Below are positions 1 through 11,736 of a stretch of DNA of 64,000 nucleotides, piece after piece. The stretch covers positions 71,874,300 through 71,938,299 of the forward strand of contig CM049314.1 of assembly GCA_026874595.1 (NCBI GenBank), read 5' to 3'. How positions within the stretch are numbered: position 1 is the first letter of the stretch; each line of letters begins with the position of its first letter. The DNA is from Sipunculus nudus (lineage: Eukaryota; Annelida; Sipuncula; Golfingiida; Sipunculidae). A program made the translations under genes and the position numbers. Under the pieces are notes generated by a model, which was given only the letters and a program-made list of their open reading frames with translations, was not told where the DNA came from and searched no databases.

Positions 1-416
1 GCACCACCTACCTTCCCGTTTCTGTAAAATAAATTAATGCTCTTTTCTCAAGAGTGATTCATCGTCTTGGCCCCCGTATTTGGTGAAAAATATTGTTTCT
101 CAAATTGATAGATGGAAGAAACCATAGTCGCTTGCCAAGTGTCAGTATATGCTGCTGAAGATGGGGGCCTATTCTTAAAGGGGAGGATTAATTGTCTGGG
201 GCTACTATGGCACCTGCGGTGCCAAGAAATATCTAGTTGTTTTGTAGGTTACTGTCACTCTTTTATTCCTACTTTCCAGCAAAGATATTGTAGTCCTTCA
301 AAGAAAAAATGAAATTCTTAACTGATACCTATTAATATTTAATTATCCTACTCAACATGCAGTGTAAAACTATGTGACATAATTCTCCATACTTTGAAAA
401 TTATTGTGATTTGTAG
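1..416. other. Upstream stretch without a recognisable gene
   Basis: No coding signal was recognised here. The 3' end (about 395-416) reads like a splice acceptor, an AT-rich run ending in TTTGTAG, directly before the open frame that starts at 417. This stretch may therefore be intron or 5' flank of the transposase-like exon. Confidence 0.4.
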
Positions 417-1592
417 GCTGCTGTTCAATGTCAGAGAGTCCCCTGGATCAAGTGTCACTGCACCTGTACTGTACCAAGCATACACGTCATACTGTCAACA
501 GTTCCCAAATTAACTGCCAGCAACCGAAGACTCTCTAGCCAGATGCACGCAAAGCTGTTTCCAAGATGTCACAGGAAAGTGATAAGTAAACATGGCCAAA
601 GACATGTAGCCTTTCAAGGAATAAATCTTGCTGTGTCTTCTTATGATAACACTTGTAAGGTTATTGAACTTCCATCTTACTGCACATTGAAGAATGAGGG
701 TGAAGCAGTTTAAATTAGCATTCCTACTGAGAATGTTATTGACTCTGAATTAGCTCATTTGGTGATACGAATATTATCCGGCAGGTTAAGATTAAGGTTT
801 CACAATATTGATATTCAGTGTGAGAAACTGGGTATCAGTGACAGCATACCTTGTGTGGACAATCACCACATACTGGCACTTTTAAAATTGGCGCTGGCAT
901 TACCAGTATGTTCTGGTGTTGACGAGCATGAACGAAGCAGAGACAATATAAATTTGCCCAATGTAGTGGTAAACTCCTGGTCAAATGTGAGGAATGAAAA
1001 TGTGAAGTCTGTACGTGTGAGATCAAAGTTATGCCTTGGTGTCCGATCTCTTATCCAAGGGAAAGAGCTGTGTGGTAGGTGCCGGCAGATTTTCAGATGG
1101 AAAAAGAACCCCTGCAAGAGACTTGCAAAGGATGCTGGGTTAGATTCCTCGCCACCTCACTCACAGGCTAAAGAAAACCCCGAGTCAGACCTAGTTACGC
1201 CGCAACAAGATACACCTGAGGATCCAGATGTTAATGTGGCCAATTCCACAAGTGCAGGAGACAGTGCAACAAACAGTGCAGCATGGAACGGCAAAGAAGT
1301 TACCTTGACTGCAGAAGACCATGAGGAACTTAGTGCAATCCTGATGCAATATATACCCAATGCTCCTCCAGTTTTTAAATCTTTGCTTCAGTCACAGGCC
1401 AGAAATTTAAAAGATCCAGAAAAAGACCCCAGATATCGCAGATGGAACATGGATATCTTACGAATCTGCTTGTTATTGTACTGTCGGTCACGAAGAGGCT
1501 ACAGTGACCTCCCGCAAAGTGGCATGCTGGTTTGGCCAACAGAACGGTTACTGCATTACTACAAGAATTTGGTAGAACAGTCACCAAGATAA
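417..1592 (+). pseudogene. P-element/THAP9-type transposase-derived exon, interrupted by one stop
   Basis: One reading frame runs from an acceptor-like TTTGTAG at 411-416 to a TAA at 1590-1592, broken by a single in-frame TAA at 711-713. After the stop the protein has a hydrophobic stretch, then a Cys-rich segment with the pattern C-x2-C-x3-F-R-W-K-K-N-x-C (about 1069-1125). An acidic, Ser/Thr/Pro-rich linker follows, and then a helical block near 1310-1590 containing R-Y-R-R-W-N, L-L-L-Y-C-R-S-R-R-G-Y and L-L-H-Y-Y-K-N. That last block resembles the region before the catalytic core of P-element/THAP9-like transposases found in many invertebrate genomes. No THAP domain and no DDE core are present, so it is at most one exon of such a gene. 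The family call is from pattern memory. A domesticated gene or an unrelated zinc-binding protein is possible. Confidence 0.45.
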
Positions 1593-3711
1593 AACTGACA
1601 GAGCTTCATATGAATGCTCAGGGAAGCTGGTCGTCAGATAAAAAAAAAAACCAGACAAGCTGGCCCCCGTGGGGGGGGGGGGGGTTATCCAGTATCCAGG
1701 TGGTACCTCTTGGGGATAGTTTGAACATTGTAAGAGCCTAGGATGTACGGCCTCTTTGTGAAGCTATCGAGACCATTATTGCTGGTTAAAAGCAATTCGT
1801 ATTTGCAGGAGTATGTGGGTAATAGTGGCCCTTGGTGTATTTGGCACAATACCAGCCACTTCTTACTAATAAATGTTCCCCATTTTGGATTCTGTGGATC
1901 TCTTGAAGGAGTATGCCAATAAAGTTGAATATGACATGTGGGACGACGCTTCCACTAACCGCAGTGTCACTGACAGCCTGTTCACAAACCCAAGAAAAAA
2001 TAAGACAATTTGCACCCTGTTAGTACAGTGAACGCAGTATAGAGATTAAAGAAGGTACAGTATGGCTGTGAATCAAGCAGAACAGCTAATCACAAGGAGA
2101 AAGGGAGGGTGTTGTTCCTGAATGGTAAAGGTATTGTGTGGGACCATTCGGGCAGTGCCCTAAAGCTGAACTGTGTCAATGGGCTAAAAGTACCTACTAG
2201 CTAACACAAGAACATGTATTACTAACACCAACAAATAAAAAAAGGAATCATTTAGCCCAAGATGTCCTTGCAAATCCCACAAGCGTTTGACTGTCTTTGA
2301 AATATATAATGTATAAAAGCATGCAAGACTGCACAGACTGATCTCAGAGGATCACTCATGTAAAATTGTATATGCTAAGTATTGATATACAAAAAAATAT
2401 AACACCGCGAGTTGTGGAAACTGGTTAAATAATTCATCACTGGTGTTATTAGCGAACCTGTGCGCTAACGCAATGTCGCAGCGTCGTGTGTCCGCCATCG
2501 TCCGTACGTTAACCCTTGCTATCTCAGAAAATGTTGGAGCTAGCATCACCAAATCTTATAAAAAAAAATCAGTCATATAAAAACTCTCTCATATTTTGTT
2601 TATTTTTTTCGCTATCTGCGTTTACTTAAATTTTATAAGTAAAAAGCTAATAAACATTTAAAAATCTTTTTCTCCGAAACTGTCCAGCTAAGTTGTACAA
2701 TATTTCACACTGATAATCTCTGAAAACTCCACTCTCAAGCTTGTATAAATGGTTTTTATTGGGTGAAGTTTGGTCGAGTTAACAGAAGCTGAACTGATTA
2801 ATTTGGTAAAAAAAAAAGATACTAAAATTACAATATCAGAAATGGCTGGAGCGATCATCAGCAAATATTATGAAAATGTCGGTCACATGATTCATATTTA
2901 AAAAAGAGGTATTGGTGGGGCCGCCTGCTTCAACATTTTTGTACGAGAGTCATCGGTCATCAGTCCAATTCCCCCCATGATATCTCGGGAATAGCGGGAG
3001 CAAGCATCCCAAATTTTATGCAAAAAACCTGACACATATAAAATGTTTTACGATGAACTGGCAAGCTGAATCGTTTAATTTTCACAAGAAAATTTCATAG
3101 GGTAGGGTTCTTTCAGTTATATAAGAATAGATTGGGTTCATCGATTCTTGGTAAAGTCATAGATAGCTGAAGTTGGTCCTGAGGTCAGTAGTAAGGCTAT
3201 TTCAGTCTGAGGGCAACAATAAATTCCCTCAGTAATATTTATGATTAGTTCATAGCAAGTAAATTAGATACTGTCCAGAGAAGGAAAAGGCAATATCCAA
3301 ATGATGCAGATGTCAAATCTCCTTAAAGACCTGGAAAAATTCAGTGAAATAAAGGGGAAGGGGGGACATTATTTTCATTTTTTTGCTACATTTCAGTAAG
3401 GTTTCTAAAGTATATGCATGCATTAATACGCCTGGGGTCAAAGCTGTCCAGTGAAACCAAATTTGTTATATTGATTTAAAATAGCTGGGAGGAAACAGTT
3501 GAACAAATGTATGCATTTCTCAAAATTGTTAGATTCCTGATCTTTCATCAATTTCTCATGAAAGTTATTAAAAGAGCCACATAAGGTATGCATTTTAATG
3601 GCAAGTATCTAGCCAGTGCAAAACTGCAAAAAATTAGGAATCCTGTCCTTATAAAGTGTTCCTGTTAAAACCTCTATGTACAAAACGGTCGTTTTCGCAA
3701 AATCTTCGGAG
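1593..3711. other. Non-coding stretch with a G-run and degenerate internal repeats
   Basis: No coding frame was recognised. It holds a 14-base G-run at 1671-1684. Three degenerate copies of a short motif of the type 'atatcagaaatggctggagc', each followed by 'atcatcaccaaat' and a run of A, lie near 2515-2585, 2830-2905 and 2980-3045. The motif layout resembles the internal repeats of the non-autonomous elements found elsewhere in the window, so this may be an old decayed copy. Confidence 0.35.
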
Positions 3712-3714
3712 TAA

Positions 3715-3947
3715 GGCCAAAAAAAATTTAAGGTATGGTTTTCAGGCACCGCCCGCATCAATTTTAAACCCCCGCATCAAAAATTTTTATTTTTATTTTC
3801 AATAAAAACTTTCCAATTTTGAGCTGTTATTTTCATGCTTTTCCCTTATCATTTGAGATTTTTATCGAAACATACCAACAAATTTAAAATAAAAAAAGCG
3901 CCCGCCCGCATTGATTTCTGAAAACCATAACTTTTTTCATTTTGGCC
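3715..3947. mobile_element. 233-bp MITE with TAA target duplication (PIF/Harbinger-like)
   Basis: The left end starts GGCCAAAA and contains GGTATGGTTTTCAG. The right end is the inverse, CTGAAAACCATAAC through TTTTGGCC. Both ends are flanked by TAA (3712-3714 and 3948-3950). A 3-bp TWA duplication with GG...CC ends is typical of PIF/Harbinger elements. There is no coding capacity. CCCGC-like words lie just inside both inverted repeats. Confidence 0.7.
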
Positions 3948-4139
3948 TAAAATGTCCTTTTTATAGATGAAAATATTACAATTTACTTTTGTTTGTCTCG
4001 AATGAGTATTCATTTACATGTTCCTACCTTTCGAACAAGCCCATATACGCAATGATTGCATCAAGGTATCAGAGTTATTGGCCTAAAGGTGAGTCGGTTA
4101 AACTAAAATTCTGATTGTGAGCGCGGCTTACTCTGAAGT

Positions 4140-6226
4140 GATCAACCGTCCGTCTCTCTGCCCGTCTGTCCATACGTCCTTTTAACCAGGCACAAATTGT
4201 AACCGCTGGACCTGGAATCTTAAAAATGGCATGCAAGGAGGTCTATGAAAAATCTCCTTAGAAACCTGAAATTAGGTCTCTGTTACTCGTATTCTCAAAG
4301 CTATGGGGCTCCGAGGTACCCCCTACATTATGAAAATTTTGATACAAAAAGCTCAAGTATCTAAACAACTAATGCATTCATCACAATGATTCTTTGCATT
4401 AATTTTGATCATGGAGTGTTTCATCAGTATCTACGGACTGGTGGCGCCTTCTGGATTTTTTTTCGATTTTTTAAACGATTTTTTGCTCTGTTTTTGAGAC
4501 CTTTGAAGATGTGGTGATCTGTTATCTGGGCACAAATCTTAATGACTGGACCTAGAATCTTGTATCTTGATATGTAGGTAGGCCCATGAAAAGTCTCCTT
4601 GGAAACCTGAAATTAGGTCTTTGTTACTTATATTCTTTGAGCTATATATGGGGCTCCAAAGTACCCCCCCCCCCCCCCAAGTATAATGGAAAATTTGATA
4701 CAAAAGCTCAAGTATCTGAACAACTAATGCATTGATTACCATGATTCTTTGCATTGATATTGATCATGGAGTGTTTCATCAGTTTCTACGGACTGGTGGC
4801 ACCTTCTGTATTTTTTTTCGATTTTTTTCAACGATTTTTTGGCTCTGTTTTTGAGACCTTTGAAGATGTGGTGATCTGTTACCTGGGCACAAATCGTAAT
4901 GACTGGACCTAGAATCTTGTATCTTGATATGCAGGGAGGCCCATGAAAAGTCTCCTTGGAAACCTGAAATTAGGTCTTTGTTACCTATATTCTTTGAGCT
5001 ATATATGGGGCTCCAAAGTACCTCCCAAGAATAATGGAAAATTTGATACAAAAGCTCAAGTATCTGAACAACTAATGCATTAATTACCATGATTCTTTGC
5101 ATTGATATTGATCATGGAGTATTTCATCAGTGTCTGCAGACTGGTGGCACCACCTGCATTTTTTCGATATTTTTACGATTTTTTCCCTCTGTTTTTGAGA
5201 CATTTAATGATGTAGCCATCTAATAACAGGGCACAAATCGTAATGACTTGACCTAGAATCTTTTATCTTGAAATGCAGGGAGGCCCATGAAAAATATCAA
5301 TGAAAATCTGAAATTGGGTCTGTGTTACCCATATCCTCATCTGTTAACAGGGCACAAATCGTAACCACTGGACCCAGAATTTTCTAACTTGACATCCTTA
5401 GAGGTCCATGAAAAATATCCTAGAAAACCTGAAATTAGGTCTGTGTTACCCATATCTTCCGAGCTATTTGGGCTCGGAAGTATCCCCCCCCCCCAGAATA
5501 ATAAAAAAATTCATGTAAAAACTCCAGTATCTCAATAACTAATGTATTGATCACCATGATTCTTTGTATTTGTATTATTATTGAGTGTTTCATCAGTTCC
5601 TTCAGACTGGTGGCGCCACCTGGATTTTTCAGAATTTAAGCAATTTTCTTCCTCTAATTTTTAGACCTCTAAAGATGCAGTCATCCATGAACAGGGCAAA
5701 ATCATAACCACTGGACCCAGAATCTTCAAACTTGACATCCAGGGATGTCCGTGAAAAAAATTCCTTTGGAAACCTGAAATTAGGTCTCTGTTACCCATAT
5801 TCTGTGAGCTATGGGGTTTATAAGCAACCCCCCCCCCCCCCCACCATAAATGAAAATTTGATACAAAAGCAGGGCACAAATAATAGCCTTTGGACGCAGA
5901 ATCTTCTAATTTAATAACCTAAGAGTTTCTCAAAAGTTCTCCCCAAACACCTGAAATTGGGTCACTGTGACCTATATTCTCAGAGTTTTGGGATATGTTT
6001 GAGCACTTCTGAAATAATGCAAACTACACACAAATTGCCAGATTCCTCAGTAAAGGCTGGTTGGATTGTCATCAAATTTGGTGTGCTAATGGGTCTTGAT
6101 AAACTTTAGTTAATATGCATGAACGATGATGCCACCTAGATTATCTTAATTAGTTGCCTGTGCAAGGACATATTGTCAACATGTCAGTCCGCTGAGGGTC
6201 ATGACCCATGGGTCACTTGTTTCCAA
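4140..6226 (+). mobile_element. Non-autonomous pearl/Helitron-like element with an internal tandem array
   Basis: The left part has a GTCC/GTCT-rich tract (about 4147-4180) and the right part ends with the perfect palindrome GACCCATGGGTC followed by ACTTGTTT (6203-6223). Between them lie five long and two short copies of a repeat. Each repeat contains 'ggcacaaatcgtaa', 'actggacc.agaatctt' and 'aacctgaaattaggtc'. Copies begin near 4191, 4531, 4888, 5232, 5353 (short), 5697 and 5874 (short), so the full period is about 340-357 bp. Poly-C runs sit at matching positions in several units (4664, 5484, 5828). GTCC-rich left end, core repeats and palindromic right end are the layout of bivalve pearl-like elements. 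Membership in Helitrons is inference. Confidence 0.6.
4191..6010 (+). repeat. Tandem array, unit about 345 bp, seven copies
   Basis: Unit starts at 4191, 4531, 4888, 5232, 5697 give spacings of about 340, 357 and 344 bp. Two shortened copies start at 5353 and 5874. The units at 4531 and 4888 are nearly identical and the outer ones are more diverged, as expected if expansion proceeds from the middle. Confidence 0.75.
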
Positions 6227-7700
6227 AAAGGCTCACTTTGACGCTGGATATAAAAACCTTTTGCAAGAGCAGATCCAGAGCAGACCTCAATTATAAACAT
6301 CCTAATACCTATAGTTTGTAAAAATAACCTTGGAATTCGTAGTACTTTTGGGGACAATTTACTCCATTTTAGAGCACTTTGCCAACTTGTTGGACGCTGG
6401 TCTCTCGGCTCCCGGACTACTGCGAGTCATCCGACCCACACCCCCGGAAATTTGTGAAGATGTACATAGGACTTAGTTGCGCAATCATTAAAAATTGAGG
6501 CGGTTACCTCTACATGGAAATTTATATGAGATTAAGGACCCCCTTTTCAGAAGCCGCAACGTATTTTTATGGGTTTCAGACAGAATTTTGCGCTCTGCTC
6601 CCCCCCCCCCCTTGTTCAATTTTATCTGCATATAGATCTGACTAGCTGTTTCCTGACAGTCCTCAGTTCTTGTCCACATCCTACAAGAACTGTGTCGTGC
6701 TAACAGTCAAGTCACTAACTCGTCGCTTGACCTTTACGATTGATATGTGTAGTCCTGTGTGGTAAAGGTTGCAGGATAATGTTGCATTGCCGATTATCTG
6801 CCAAATTTACACCGTTAGATAAACTTGAAGATGATGGCATATTGGGGATTCGTATTCTCGCGGTACAAGGGCCATGTTTATTCATATATTCACTATATAT
6901 TCCAAGTCTAAAAGAAATTTCGGCACAATGGATAGTACAAAGCATGAAATCATTTAAATAACAATCATAAAGGCAGACCGCGTATCAGCTTTGGCAAAAT
7001 TCATTTTCTTGCACAGATTGTGAGTCTCAATGTAACCTCGTAACTAGGTTCAAAAGGTGGCGTCATCTGGCGGAGATAAAGAGGAACATCGAAGCTTGTG
7101 TGGTGGCATGTCAATATGAAACAGTACAAAAATAGGCGAAAGGCCATGACTGTTAAAATTGGGGTGACATATTCATGGATTATGACTCAACCGAGAAGAT
7201 ATACCAGTATATAAATGTGTTCACGCGAAGAGGAACCCACGAACCTTTAGTATTCATTCAGCAGGCCTTTATACAGTCTATATACAATTATCTCTTAATG
7301 CATTTATTGAACCAAGAAGTTTTAAATGGAACCTTATGAAACAATTATGGTTGAACATTAAAAAAATTAGCCAAATACACAATGGTAATTGAAGGGGGGG
7401 GGGCATTATCTGTCCGTCCGGCTTAAAGTGAAAGTACATGATTCTTTCATATATTCTTATCTTTTGACTTTCCGATAAAGGTCAAACTTGACACACTGTC
7501 TATAGTGACATATATGTCTATAGCGTTTTTGTAGAAAGTCAACCTACAGAATTACGTGATAAGTATTACTCCATACAGGTTTAATGTTTTTCCTTTGTTT
7601 TATTATTTGTATTTAGTTAGTTAAAGAAAGTAAAAACAGGTGACAAGTACGATGATGCAGACGAAATCCAGAAGATTTAACAAAATATATTTATGCGTCA
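6227..7700. other. Intergenic stretch, nothing recognised
   Basis: It holds a 12-base C-run at 6600-6611 and a 10-base G-run at 7394-7403 followed by a short GTCC motif. Short open frames occur but lack codon structure, splice sites or recognisable motifs. Confidence 0.4.
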
Positions 7701-7703
7701 TTT

Positions 7704-8160
7704 TAGTTTGTTCACTGTCAGTCTTTTCTCCCTCCGCTCCTTTTTCCTCCCTTCTTTTTCTTCCTTCCCTTCCCTTCTCTTCCTTCCCTCCCATTCTTTT
7801 CTCTCTTTTTTTACTTCGTTTACTTCCTTCCTTACTTCCATCTTCCATTCCTACCTTTCTTCCTATTAACTTCCTTCTTATCTTCCTCCCTTCCCTTTGT
7901 AATCTCCCCTTCTCTCTCTCTCTCTCGCTCTGTCTCTCTCTCTGTCTCTCTCTCTCTCTTCATCTTCTTCTTCTTTACATTGGCCCTTTCCGTCTACAAA
8001 TTCCTAATTTCACTTTCAATTTTATCTTTCCTTAATATATTCCCCACTTCCTACCCTCCTTTTTACTCCCTTTCTTCTGTCTCTTTAATTTATTCGTCCT
8101 TCTGTACTTTCTGTATTCTCTCATTCCCTCTTTGCCCTTCCCGGCCTTTTCTTATACACC
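7704..8160 (+). repeat. Polypyrimidine (C/T-rich) tract of about 450 bp with (TC)n core
   Basis: The + strand is almost purely C and T from about 7710 to 8160, with TTCC, CCCT and TCTC blocks and a (TC)n microsatellite at about 7908-7960. The open frame that spans it is a by-product of low complexity and not a gene. Such tracts can adopt triplex structure. Confidence 0.8.
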
Positions 8161-9216
8161 TGAGTAACATACAAAGCAGATACTGAGTAGCGAACTGATC
8201 CACACGCGAGGTTATATGTCAAGAGGACAACCGTAATCCCGCTGTTATTAACACAAATCCCTGTCGCTAAACACTGCCAGTGTTTACGTCAACAGGTTGA
8301 ATGTGTTTATGCAAACCGTGGCGAGGAGTCCAATCATATCGTGTTATGATCCGTCTTGTACAATTTTCTGTCTGAAGTTGCCCTTCGTTTGACCGTTGGT
8401 GTTCGGGATTTCTGATCATCCGTAGCTGCTATACTAAACCAAAGTAGGACGCACCAATCCGTTATCAATCCTTACATGTCACACAACCACGCACACACAC
8501 ACGATACAATTAACCTATTCTTCCAGGACCTATTTTAACCGAAACCTTATACAGGAACACACACGATTTGTTCATATACAGCAACATTCTAAAAATTACC
8601 TCGTTTTATTCGCATTTATAAAAATTAGCAGGTTAAACTTGTCTTATTATCAAAAGCTGAAAGGTTATACACAGATGTATTGTCCACCTGAGATCAGCTA
8701 AAACAATTTATTGTTTTACAATTTTTTTTAAAACAGCCCAGGATTTGAATATTTATGTAACACAACGTTAAACTTAATATTAAATCGATATTTTAATCAC
8801 AGTAAATAAAAAAATTGGGTTTTTACAGCTTTTTTGAGAATTCAGCATTTCTAAAACCAAAATGATAAAAAAAAATTAAATCCTAGAATGGAATTGCATT
8901 CCATTCATCCATTACCTAGTAAAGTCCTAAGAGTACGTCATCAGTTATTTATTTATATAATCATTTTTCTGTTCTTGATGATGCATGGCGCCCCGGAAGC
9001 TGTGATTGCGCATGCTCTTAATCTTCCTACTGAAAATAAAGCTGTTTTCACATTTTAAGAAACATATAATTCTTTGAATGCAAAATTAAAAATCATTTGG
9101 CATCATGTGGCAAAACTCCTATAATGTATTTAAACATCAATGTTGATGTCAAAAACACAATTTGCAGGCAGTTGATCCATCTCAGATATGTCCGAAAATA
9201 TCGTTTTTGAAAATTA
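8161..9216. other. Intergenic stretch, nothing recognised
   Basis: AT-rich sequence without a recognised coding frame or repeat. It lies 3' of the minus-strand exon ending at 9217, so it may include that gene's 3' untranslated region. Confidence 0.4.
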
Positions 9217-9446
9217 TCAGAATGGCTTTTTAACCATTGTAATTCCTTTGTGTCTAATGGCGGCTATGCTCATGTTTTTCTCAAGCTTAAGATCCACAAT
9301 GAACACCCCTTTCAGTGGGTCCGTTTTGCCACCTGTGCCTTCCAGAGTGACGTCGGCAGATGTGTTGGTTTCGTCATCAGTAACTGTGTACTGGAACATT
9401 CCATCATTCAAATAACGTCTGTACAAAATGGAGTATGTTTTCATGT
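9217..9446 (-). CDS. Terminal coding exon of an unidentified two-exon gene fragment
   Basis: On the minus strand a strong acceptor (pyrimidine-rich TTTATTTTCCAG) precedes position 9446, and the frame runs 75 codons to a TGA at 9219-9217. The product is rich in Thr, Asp and Lys, with the segments Y-S-I-L-Y-R-R-Y-L-N-D-G, Q-Y-T-V-T-D-D-E-T and I-T-M-V-K-K-P-F at the C-terminus. The alternating hydrophobic pattern suggests a beta-rich extracellular-type domain. The first two bases join the last base of the exon at 10615-10784 to make an Asp codon, so splice phase agrees. No family was recognised. The balanced codon use and good splice signals argue for a real exon. Confidence 0.55.
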
Positions 9447-10614
9447 CTGGAAAATAAAGGATAAATGAAAAACCTGCAGTAATATATGTGTTACATATAT
9501 AAGCATGGTACGAACCAAGTATCAACTTCATGTTATATTCCTTATGTTTCGATCAATATATGTGTGTACATATATATATATATATATATGTGTGTGTGTA
9601 TGTATATATGTATGTATGTATGTATGTATATGTGAACGTGTGTGTAAAGATTGCAAGTGATCCATGAAACATATTATTCTTAAAACCTCTGAGACCCCAA
9701 ATTACATTTGAAAAATCAAAACGGAAAGCCGTTCGGGACGGCATTATACCCCCGCTTGGATCCTCGATCCCTAAATATGGACTATTAAGAAGATCCTGAT
9801 AAAACAGAGAAAATTGTGTGTTACGCTTCACCGAGTCGATGGTTGTATCAGAGGTCAGTTATGTCCGGGGGAACAAAGACGGCATACATAATGTATGTGA
9901 CACCTGTAGGCACTGCCCATTCCAGGCGTCTTGAAATTTACTCTTAGTTTGTTCCAATACTAGTCCATGATGAAAATCTCAATAACTTAAAAAGATTAAT
10001 TAACATAACTTTTCATAAAATTTGAGTATAAAGTTCATCACAGACAAACCAACAGACCCTAGCGGAGGTATAATCATTTTAGAGATAGTTTGTGCAATAA
10101 TTGGCCATGTACCAGGAATTAACTAATTGGGATTTTTTTTTGGCTTATCTGGATCTAGCCAAAGGAGATATTCATTCTCTGTGTACTTTCTAGTTTAACA
10201 TGTTCTCCCATCAAGATAGCCCAAAATTCCACGGAAACTTATCTCAAGTACAGTAAAAAATGAGTCGCGAAGTAGAGAAGTGTAACAAGTCACGATGTTC
10301 AAACAAAGCTACCAGGCAGCGTGTTTACAGAGCTCTTGATGTGTTATTTGTCGGTTTCCTCTGACACATAGCTACTTTTCTTATCATTGTATGGTGCCAA
10401 AATATATCAGGAATACATATAAGATAGTATAAGTTTATCTAAAGTATGCTAATTTTACTTCTAGTACCGGAACCCTTTAATTGGCCAAATATCTTTCTGT
10501 TGTGTATGCCTACAAAGTAGATTAACATGCACACAAAAATGAAGAATAAAGTAAAAACAAATAAAAAAAGTGTTAAAATTAATATTATCAGTTGTTAAAT
10601 CAGTGATGTCTCAC
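9447..10614 (-). other. Predicted 1,168-bp intron between the two minus-strand exons
   Basis: It starts with GTGAGA and ends with TTTTCCAG on the minus strand. It contains a TA/TG/TATG microsatellite near 9568-9632. An open frame at 9553-9831 overlaps that microsatellite and is taken as spurious. Confidence 0.5.
9568..9632. repeat. Compound (TA)n(TG)n(TATG)n microsatellite
   Basis: A run of TA dinucleotides is followed by TG repeats and then TATG tetranucleotides. Confidence 0.9.
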
Positions 10615-10784
10615 CTTTGGCCTCAGAACTCGGAACCTGGAACCAAATCATAAAATTGAGGTTTTCTTCCCACGTCATCGTAAAGTGAAGTCGTCAATGA
10701 CCAGGTGCCTAGTCAGTAGTGTTTTGTACTCTTCGGGTCTTCTTTTGGCGTTTTCTGGCTGAACTGCGAATGGCACAGCGTGAA
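10615..10784 (-). pseudogene. Upstream exon of the same unidentified gene, with a frameshift
   Basis: On the minus strand it is bounded by an acceptor (TTATATTACAG before 10784) and a donor (AAAG followed by GTGAGA at 10614-10609). The first part reads H-A-V-P-F-A-V-Q-P-E-N-A-K-R-R and continues to V-I-D-D-F-T. It then meets a TGA near 10680, while the frame one base away reads M-T-W-E-E-N-L-N-F-M-I-W-F-Q-V-P to the donor and is in phase with the next exon. Both halves look protein-like, so a single-base indel within the exon is the simplest reading, either a true pseudogene lesion or an assembly error. The ATG of the second half could also act as a start and would give a 96-residue protein with the next exon. 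No earlier exon was found. Confidence 0.45.
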
Positions 10785-11185
10785 CTGTAATATAAATGGT
10801 ATCGGTATATTCATACTTATTTTCAACCTTTAACTTGTCACATCCCCTTTCTGTATAATCAATTAATCATCCAGTTGTATATTTTAGTATAGTTCTAAGA
10901 TGCATTAGGACACTATCAACTGATGCACGCGCATACAGGAACCAATATGACAGACAAAACAGTTAAATAAAGTAATTATTATAAAGATACGAAACAGACT
11001 CTGATAATGATCTACACTCCTCGCATAACGGTTATAAACGAGTCTGCGCTCTAATCCCATCACATGGATACATATAACATCACTGTTAGCAAAAAACAAG
11101 GAAGCCAATATAATGAGTTTTCTTATAATTAAGGTTTCTTACAATCTTAGAAACTGCATACATTAATTAACAGTTTGACAAAGTT
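10785..11185. other. Flank of the minus-strand gene fragment, nothing recognised
   Basis: No further exon with matching phase and no known repeat was recognised. Confidence 0.35.
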
Positions 11186-11189
11186 TTAA

Positions 11190-11638
11190 GGGGCCAAATC
11201 ACCTATCTGACCTTTATAAACTAAAGGTAATTTCTTGGAGCTTTTACAAAGAAAGGCCATAAAACGTGAATATCAACGCATAAAGGCTGCTTGTTTTGTT
11301 TATTTCAACGTGTTTTTAATATTTGAGGGCCCGCCAAAATAAGACATTCAACATGGCATCAGCTGGCGGTAATTCAGATAAGCCAGATCTTGGCAAATGG
11401 CGTTTTGCAACAAGTGACCTTTTAACCTCCTAATATATGCAACCGACCAACTGAGGCTACATATTTTTTCCCGTTTGTCAACATTGCTGTGTTTACAAAC
11501 ATATTGTTGTTAAACAAGTTCACACATCCTCCACGAATGAACTTTTCACAACCAAAATTGTCCTTGGATCATTAATACATACACAGAGGAAGCAAAAAAT
11601 CACAAATTCTTTTTCAAATGGTAGGTGAATAGGCACCT
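11190..11638 (+). mobile_element. 449-bp MITE with TTAA target duplication (copy 1)
   Basis: It is flanked by TTAA at 11186-11189 and 11639-11642. The left end is GGGGCCAAATCACC and the right end, in reverse complement, is AGGTGCC then CACC-like sequence, so the termini are imperfect inverted repeats. It carries an internal landmark GGGCCCGCCAAAATAA. Other members are at 45701-46505 (same orientation), 32681-33833 and about 62495-62726 (both inverted). The TTAA target suits piggyBac- or Kolobok-type mobilisation. Confidence 0.65.
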
Positions 11639-11642
11639 TTAA

Positions 11643-11735
11643 GAACCCTCACCACCAGACACTTACAGCAGCCTTTAATGTGCCCTCACTTCCGTTATAT
11701 GAACTATAGCTCGCTCATCTTATTCCGACACAAGA
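11643..11735. other. Short spacer
   Basis: Sequence between the TTAA MITE and element A; nothing recognised. Confidence 0.3.
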
Positions 11736-11736
11736 C

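Noticed and set aside
4779-5102. 107-codon minus-strand frame and its near copy at 4539-4754
   Set aside because: Similarity between them comes from the tandem array, not from gene duplication.
7640-8035. 131-codon open frame rich in Leu, Ser and Pro
   Set aside because: It lies wholly in the polypyrimidine tract; the composition follows from low complexity.
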